A model generated the notes under the pieces. The model was given only the letters and a program-made list of their open reading frames with translations. It was not told where the DNA came from and made no database searches. This document shows, piece after piece, positions 57,741 to 64,000 of a stretch of DNA of 64,000 nucleotides (position 1 is its first letter; every line of letters starts with the position of its first letter). Made by a program: the position numbers and the translations under genes. Source of the DNA: Anthonomus grandis grandis (taxonomy: Eukaryota; Arthropoda; Insecta; Coleoptera; Curculionidae); the NCBI RefSeq assembly GCF_022605725.1, contig NC_065563.1, positions 10,318,518 to 10,382,517 of the forward strand. The letters run 5' to 3'.

Positions 57741-58922
57741 CTGTCAAGGGTACATTAACAACAAGGATCACATTAATCTTTTAATTAAGGCTCCGCATCA
57801 CGGCCATGCGAAAATATCATTTTAAGGATTTAGAAATCCAGGTATAATTTGAAAACCGTTAAACTTTTTGACTCAATTTTTTATTTTATTTTATGGATAA
57901 AGGATCAACACATGTCCGTAATTATATGAAAATCTGAGGATATGCCTAGAAATATATAAATTTGTTAATCAAACATTGTTAATATTTAAACGCCATTTAA
58001 GAGTAATTATAAATTTTAAATTAAGTTTAAACATAATTATAGACATCGATCAAACCTTAGTCTAAAGGCTAGTCAAATTTAAAAAAAAAAGTTAAACCAT
58101 TGCTGAAATATTCGCGGATTTCGAGAGCCTTACAAGTGCATTTTTACTAGCAGCGACGGCGACGTGGCGGCCTCTGCTGATTATATGAGTACTTGATACT
58201 TGATGAGATGAGGCAGTTTTTAGGTTCGTATTCTAAATATTTTATTTAAATTTAAATATAAGAGTCATATTGGAATCAGATCTATATGCTAGTCAAGGCA
58301 TATTTGAATCATCTAGGTACCGACTATTTTTTAAGAAAAAAGTTGTGCTCGTGTTTTGATTAATCATTATGATTTTATGAAAATGGCAGTAAATTAATTT
58401 AATAAATGTATTAAATTAATTAATTGCGCTGCTAATAAAAATTTAAATCACTAAAGCCTATTAAATTAAATCAACACTATTATTAAAATAGCCTAAAAAA
58501 TACAGGATTATTCCAGTTTTCTATCAATCTCTCTTAAATTCCAAATTTCTTGGATGGTAAAAATTATATGAATTTAAGGGTTTTATTCTCTATTTGGCAA
58601 TTCTTGAAAAGGAAATGATTTAAAAAAAACTCTCCTTTCTATTTAAGATTTTAGGGGTGTATTTCACCCTGTCCAAGGTGTTGCAGATAAAGGTGGGATA
58701 ATATGCTTGTTTTGTTCCTCTTTCGTTTTATAGAAACCCTTTTGGGCGTTTTTTTATTCCAGTTCTTCGTTCCTAATATATGGTTTTATTTAGTTTTTCG
58801 TTCCTAATCCTCCTGGGACCCAGAGGTGTTTTTTTTTAGGAAAAAAAAATCCTTTTAAATTTCGTTTAAAAGTGTAAAAAGAAACAACTTTTGTTAATAA
58901 CTTTTTTTATTTTTTTTTATAG
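57741..58922. other. AT-rich interval, no gene recognised
   Basis: After the first ~50 bp (probable ORF2 start) no coding similarity is seen. The 58060-58330 stretch is mixed-composition and unique; the rest is AT-rich. Confidence 0.5.
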
Positions 58923-60797
58923 TTAACAAAAAAACTGGTGTCCATTTAAGTGGAAATTGGGTCTTAATCCCTAGAAAAAATAGAATAAACAAAAATATTT
59001 TAAATTCTTAAAATAAGAAATACATGTTTCATTTTAAATTAACATTTTAAAAATAAAAATATAATGTCAACATAGCTTAAGAATTCAGAAAATATTATAT
59101 TTCTGCATGCAAAATTAAAAAAAATACAAGTTTTACTGAAAAAAAAAACGAAAAATGCAGTTATTTCAAAATTGTTTAGAATGAAACTCTTTGAAACAGT
59201 TTCTATTACTTGTTATGCATAAAAAAGTTTCGCAATTAAATTTAGTTTTTTTATTACAATTTTTTAATTTGCATCTTACAAAATTTTTTACCTCAGAATC
59301 TATTTCAGGAAAATGTTCGCGTTTTTTTCTATTAGTTGAATTTGGAAATAAAGAGTCAACCATGATATTTCCTGCTGGGTTTTTTCTAGTAGCCATACTT
59401 CGTGGCATGTCAATTGCAGCATCAGGCTGTCTTGTTAGCAAGTATGTGGCAATCTCTATTTTGAATTCAAGAAATTGCTGAACTTTTCGGGGATGTGTTT
59501 TAAAAAATGCTTTATCTCTCCGATAAAGAACCCAAGAGTTTGCCATTGCCAAATCAAAAAAATAGAAATTTGTTCTTACTGTCCATTTTCTTGACCTTGC
59601 TTGAATTCTGTAGTAGCTGATCATTCTATCTATGAGATCAATTCCACCCATACAGTCATTGTATTTTGCCACAATTTCAGGTCTTGGGACTTGGAGTTAT
59701 TTCCCATCTTTTTTGACCATCGCTTGCACTCATTGATTGGTTGACTTCCTAAAGCCGTAGATGCCATTAGAACAGATTTTAAATCATACCATTGAACAAC
59801 AACCAACTTGCCATCCTCCCTTTTAAACTGTTCCGAGGTTTCACGAGCCATTTTTGCCAACGTTTTGTCAGGTGTCAAGTGAACAGCTGCTGGTACACGT
59901 GACTTCATTATGGTACCAGTGCTATACAAATTCCGTTCATGGAGGTATTCAAGGAGTGGAATGGTTGTAAAATATCTGTCGTGGTAAGTATGTGATCCTG
60001 GAAGTAAAGTCTCTACCAACCGAACAACAGCAGACGGCCCAATGCCAAGATTTTTAGCTGTATTTTCCAAAAATGTATTTTTGCCTTGCTCCTTATCGCA
60101 AAAAATCTGTCTCTGGCCATAGCATCTGCAATCGCTGAAACTCTAGTTGTTTTGGCCTAATACAGTCTAATCCTTGGATACTTTAAACAGGACATTAGGC
60201 ATACTACGTCAAAAAATTGTTTTATCTCATTTAACGTAAGTTTCAGAGATCCTTTTAATCCTTTTAATTCAACATACCTAGCATTTGTACAGTCACACAT
60301 TGTTTGAAAAAGTTCATCATCAATATACATTGCGAGGTAGTCTTTTGCGGCCCATGTACTTCGACTTTCACAATCAGATTCAGCAGGAGAGGAATCTCCA
60401 AATTCCTGAGGTGAGAATACAGGATTTTTCTTCCAAACAGCTCTCCTTGAAGAAGTTGGAACTTCATTGGAAGTTGTTAAATTATTTTTAACGATACTAA
60501 GAGGAAGGTTGTCCTCCTCATCTTCACTGCTAGACTCAACATTTTCAGCCTCATCTTCTTGCTGGTTGTTTTCAATATCCAGATCTTCGGTTTTCCCTTC
60601 GTCGTCGGACATTCCACAGTCTGAGTCGTCCTGGATAAGATTCAAAATTTTTTCTAACTTTTCGTCGTCTTCTCCAGGCCTCAAAAACTATTTTCGGCCG
60701 AATACAGCTAAAACAAACAAAAAGACGGTAATAACAAATTGTGGTGATTAAGTCCCAATGTCTATTAAAATGGACAGGTAATGTTTAGGCAGATTAA
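58923..60797 (-). mobile_element. piggyBac-like element 2, internally deleted
   Basis: TTAA occurs at both proposed ends (58923-58926 and 60794-60797). Behind each TTAA there is an inverted block: tgtccatttaagtggaaatt, then gggtcttaatc on the left (from 58940) and, read inward from the right, tgtccattttaatagacatt, then gggacttaatc. The block contains a TGTCCATT...AATGGACA-like palindrome, the same layout as the TGGGTCC...GGACCCA palindrome of piggyBac element 1. The outer 12-19 bp are poorly matched, so the exact ends are tentative. It contains one transposase on the minus strand. Confidence 0.65.
59166..60612 (-). pseudogene. piggyBac transposase 2, catalytic segment deleted
   Basis: On the minus strand the likely start is ATG at 60612 (MSDDEGKTEDLD). 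An acidic N-terminus is followed by the conserved KLTLNEIKQFFDVVCLMSCL and, after a TAG at about 60157, WAKTTRVSAIADAMARDRFF-like sequence. A deletion then removes roughly 130 residues, including the VDE..PFKGR first catalytic aspartate. The frame resumes with NTAKNLGIGPSAVVRLVETL and keeps SHTYHDRYFTT (second D) and, after a frameshift near 59695, KYNDCMGGIDLIDRMISYYR (third D). The C-terminus has the Cys-rich finger (CKLKNCNKKTKFNCETFLC). It is inactive. A family different from piggyBac element 1. Confidence 0.88.
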
Positions 60798-61480
60798 AGA
60801 AAAAACAAAGGACCAATAAAAAAACTATTTACGTTAAATTGTTAAATAAACATTATATTTTAAATTTCTCTAAAATGAACAATGCGTACGTCATGATTCT
60901 GCCAACATAGTGCTTCGGTGCGAATCGTATTTTTTTTTATTTCTTACCAAAGAGCAATGATAATTTAACGGACATTAAAAATTATAATTATGAAAACAAA
61001 AAACATTGTAATTACATATATACTTACAATATGTCCTTTTTTCGGACCTGGACGTTTTCTAACTGCATTTAACTTAAGTCGGCCTTCAAATCCTTTTCTT
61101 TTAGCATCCATATTTTACAAGTATTTCAAAAAAAATACTAATGAAAACACAGGAACACTTTTCAGTATGTAACCACCAAAATAAAATGCAAAAAATGATC
61201 GCAACGAAACCACACGGCTACATCCCGGAACTATCACGCACTAAACAAAAAAAAACCCAAAATGCATATAGGATAGCATTATTAGGTAGTAATGCAGGTA
61301 TATAATTATACTTGCATAACCTGCACCAAATTTATGTAGGCCAACCCTGAAATTACATCGGATCCCGGCGTAAGAGGGTGCCTGAAATTTTATCAACCGT
61401 TCTAAAATAAGACATTTATTACTACCGCGTCTCTCACCGCTGTCCCTCAGCTGTGTGGCTAGAAGATAGGTAGCGAAGCC
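60798..61480. other. Interval between piggyBac 2 and the Harbinger element
   Basis: No independent gene is established. On the minus strand 61028-61111 there is an ATG-started, 28-codon open segment (MDAKRKGFEGRLKLNAVRKR...) ending at a strong donor, att|gtaagtat. It would splice in phase to an acceptor at 60688-60689 just upstream of the piggyBac 2 reading frame. It lies outside the proposed piggyBac ends, so its status is open. Confidence 0.4.
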
Positions 61481-61638
61481 TTAGGCTACGGTTATAGTGC
61501 ATGCGTGTTCTGACGAACTGGCGTTCGGCCGAAAACGTCAGAATTCTTGGTCAGAACAAAAGTGGTTAGTTTGTTTGCGTATTGTGACGAACTGATTTTA
61601 ATTTTTACTGGTTTTGTTGCCGTCGCAAAATATCCGTG

Positions 61639-63855
61639 ATGGATGACGTGGACGATTATCTGTTTTTAGAAAGTCCTTTGTTAAAAATGTTGTTAATGAA
61701 TGAAAGGACTATATGTATAAACGAAATGTTTGCTTCAAGGAATATTAATGGTGAATTTCACACCCTATTTGAAGAACTTTTACGCCAACCAGAAAAATTT
61801 TTCGAATACTTTAGAATGTCAATACAAACTTTCAACTATATCCTAGAGGGGATCGAAGAAAGTATAACTAAGCAATCAAACTTTCGAGAATGCATATCAG
61901 CTAGAGAAAGATTGGCCCTAACTTTGAGGTAAGTCTGTACTTAGTAATACTTACAAATACTTCCTTAGTTGATTGTCAAAGGAATAAAACTTCTTATTTC
62001 TTATCTACAAACCATATTTTTTAAATACAAAATAATACTGTTAATACATTTTGAAAAAGTTTATACGAAATCCTATTACGGTCCAGGGTTATGTGAGGAA
62101 AAAAATGTTGCTAAGTCTGTGTAGGTATTAATATTGTCATGCTCTGCGGTTTCTACACTGCTAGGTCCAGAAGGGGTAGTCAGGAGGGAACATGAAGAAG
62201 TCGGCCTAGTGTTATGCATTGGCTCTGAAGATTTATTGTAATATGAATAGTGTGAAGATGGATAGGTGTTTCCACAGCTTTTTTGTTGTTGAAAATATTG
62301 CTCATCGCAAAATACTTGCTGCAGCTTATTTCTCACGATCATTTTCCTCTCTTCTGGCACATTTTTAAGGTATGGCAACAAGCTCATCAAAAAATGATAA
62401 TCAGCATCTTCTTGGTCTACTTTCTTGGTAACCGGAGCGTTTTTCTTTTTAAATTCCTCCAACTTTTTCTGTTCAATTTCCAGAAGCTTGGAAAAAGCAC
62501 TTGACTTTGCAATTTTGGCACGTTTAGTCTGAGGAGTTATGTCGGGATTGTCGGGGGCTACACGCTGTGATTGTGACCGAAAGTTTTTCTCTGTTTTGGA
62601 ATTACTTGATGCAATTGCGCTCAACTGTGACTCATCATCCAAGTCATCTTCACTGCTATCATCGAATTCTCCAACATCGTTTTCAAGCTCTCCGTCAGCC
62701 TCGGGTTCTGGAATACTACTTTGCATAATTCTAGGGGCGAATTGATCTTTCAGAAACAGCATAGCTGTATAATACGGCCATGTCGATTCTTTTCCTCTGC
62801 CCCCTTCTTGGCCCGATCGAGTTTCTGTGCATTTTTTAAATTCTTTGCGATAGGTGTCTCTTAGACCACGCCACTTATTTTTGACAGTTTCTACTGAAAT
62901 AAAAAAAAATTTAATAGAAGATGTTCACTTTAAAATTTTATTATTATCATATTATATTTTTTTTAGGTATCTATCTACGGGGATGTCTTTTAGGGCACTC
63001 AGTTTTTCATATAGAATTTCCCATAGTGCAATACGATTAATTGTTTATGAAACATGTCTATCAATATGGAATAGCTTTCGGGAAAAACACATGCCTATGC
63101 CTACTACAGAACATTTAAAAGCTATAGCAAAAGACTTTTTCACAAAATGGAATTTTCCTAACTGCGTTGGCTGCATTGACGGAAAACATATCAGAATTAA
63201 ATGCCCACAAAATTCAGGATCGTTATATTATAATTACAAACAGTATTTTTCAATAGTGTTACAAGGAATATCGGATGCCAGTTATAGATTTGTGACTGTA
63301 GATGTGGGAGCTTACGGAAAGCAAAGCGATGGAGGCATATTTTCGCTTTCGAACGTTTATAAACATTTAGAGCAAAATACGTTTAATATCCCAGATAACG
63401 ACTATATACCATCAACAAAAATTATGGCGCCCTTTGTACTATTAGGTGACGACGCTTATCCGTTGAAGTCGTATTTGTTAAAACCATATTCAAAACAGAA
63501 TCTTTCCCGTGAAGAACGGATATTCAACTACAGATTGTCTAGAGCTCGGCGCTGTATTGAATGTGCGTTTGGGATATTAGTTAGTAAATGGAGATTTTTA
63601 AAAACAGAACTTCAGATGTATCCTGAAAAAGTTGACATTCTAGTGAAAAGTGCAACCTTATTGCATAATGTAATTATCGACATGGAAGGAGTCCCAGTAC
63701 TGACACAAGAACAACATGGTCTCAATAAAAAGACATCTGTTTCAAGGCGATACAATCGCTACGGGGCAACAGCGGCTCAAGTAAGAGACATTTATAAAAA
63801 TTACTTTTGGAGCCCAGCAGGGGCGGTGCAGTTTCAGTATAACATTTTTAATTAA
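61639..63855 (+). CDS. PIF/Harbinger transposase (DDE_Tnp_4), two exons, apparently intact
   Basis: Exon 1 is 61639-61928 (ATG MDDVDDYLFLESPL; donor ttgag|gtaagt) and exon 2 is 62967-63855 (acceptor ttttttttag|gtatct). They join in frame through an Arg codon to give 392 residues with no stop or frameshift, a normal length for the family. The N-terminal part includes FEYFRMSIQTFNYILEGI; a helix-turn-helix (TGMSFRALSFSYRISHSAIR) lies at about 101-120. The catalytic domain has CVGCIDGKHIRIKCP (D168), LLGDDAYPLKSYLL (D258) and RARRCIECAFGILVSKWR (E295). It cuts and pastes the element at a 3-bp site in the nucleus. The intron of 1038 nt contains the main exon of the MADF-BESS gene on the other strand. 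Confidence 0.93.
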
Positions 63856-64000
63856 TAATTAAACCTAAATTCCTAAACTCATTTCTAATTTAATGTAAGT
63901 ACTATGGAATATATGTAATATTAATGTACCTAATGTAATACTTACGACTTGTATTCATTTCCTGTGCAATCTTTTCCCATTTTTGTCGAGATTGATCTCT
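62076..64000 (-). CDS. MADF-BESS protein of the Harbinger element, 5' end beyond the window
   Basis: On the minus strand, a partial first visible exon (64000-63946) reads RDQSRQKWEKIAQEMNTS and ends at the donor agtc|gtaagt. It joins in phase (1+2) to exon 2 at 62893-62076 (acceptor atttcag|tagaaac), which continues LETVKNKWRGLRDTYRKEFK and WPYYTAMLFLKDQFAPR: together the second half of a MADF (Myb/SANT-like) DNA-binding domain. An acidic stretch (DDSSEDDLDDE) and a basic PQTKRAKIAK follow. Near the C-terminus, DYHFLMSLLPYLKNVPEERK and NKLQQVF form a BESS motif, a protein-interaction element. In Harbinger elements this partner binds the ends and brings the transposase to the nucleus. The 1052-nt intron (62894-63945) contains the whole transposase exon 2. 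Total length cannot be given. Confidence 0.88.

Larger units (their letters stand above)
61484..64000 (+). mobile_element. PIF/Harbinger element, right end beyond the window
   Basis: It carries a spliced DDE transposase on the plus strand and a MADF-BESS gene on the minus strand, the two-gene content of PIF/Harbinger elements. The proposed left end is ggctacggttatagtgcatg after TTA (61481-61483), which fits the 3-bp TWA target site and GGC-type ends of the superfamily. This end is a proposal, because the matching right end is not in the window. Coding content is undamaged as far as it can be seen. Confidence 0.7.

Overview
The window looks like AT-rich nuclear DNA from an arthropod, most likely an insect. 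The signs are long AT-rich non-coding stretches, short GT-AG introns inside transposase genes, several satellite arrays, and a mix of DNA transposons typical of insects (piggyBac, P element with THAP domain, pogo, Tc1/mariner-related DD41D, PIF/Harbinger, hAT, MULE) together with Penelope-like and LINE retroelements. I could not identify a host protein-coding gene. Nearly all recognisable coding sequence belongs to mobile elements, and most of it is broken.

Layout. 1-1526 is a ~338-bp satellite. 3801-7741 is a DNA transposon whose transposase carries a D-x(3)-GQN signature; a hAT-type MITE with a perfect 8-bp target duplication is inserted in the gene. 8931-9240 is a palindrome of two inverted retroelement ends, each with a hammerhead-ribozyme-like core (Penelope-like). 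9803-11737 is a degenerate piggyBac element. 13885-15270 is a second satellite (~357 bp). 17636-19849 and 19866-22106 are two DD41D-like elements with very long inverted ends, 16 bp apart, followed by MULE and Penelope-like reverse transcriptase remains (22.5-24 kb). 28.1-36.1 kb is a complex region: ~680-bp foldback satellite units in both orientations with G-rich tracts, a ~115-bp degenerate tandem array, a second GQN-type transposase relic on the minus strand, and a third DD41D-like element inserted in one satellite unit. 37.4-39.5 kb holds a decayed mariner-like element and a LINE fragment. 41.2-46.3 kb is a dispersed, tandem and inverted AT-rich repeat family. 46327-52810 is a pogo-like element interrupted by a nearly complete 3.8-kb P element, with its own 8-bp target duplication. 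56.6-57.7 kb is a LINE ORF1 (PHD finger plus zinc knuckles). 58923-60797 is a second piggyBac on the minus strand. 61484 to the window end is a PIF/Harbinger element whose transposase appears intact and whose MADF/BESS partner gene lies on the opposite strand, with exons of the two genes sitting in each other's introns.

How the genes work together. The only apparently intact functional set is the Harbinger transposase plus MADF-BESS protein, a known two-protein transposition arrangement. The P element transposase keeps its three acidic catalytic residues but has two homopolymer frameshifts and one stop. The nesting order gives relative ages: the pogo element is older than the P element, the GQN transposon is older than the hAT MITE, and the foldback satellite is older than the third DD41D-like element.
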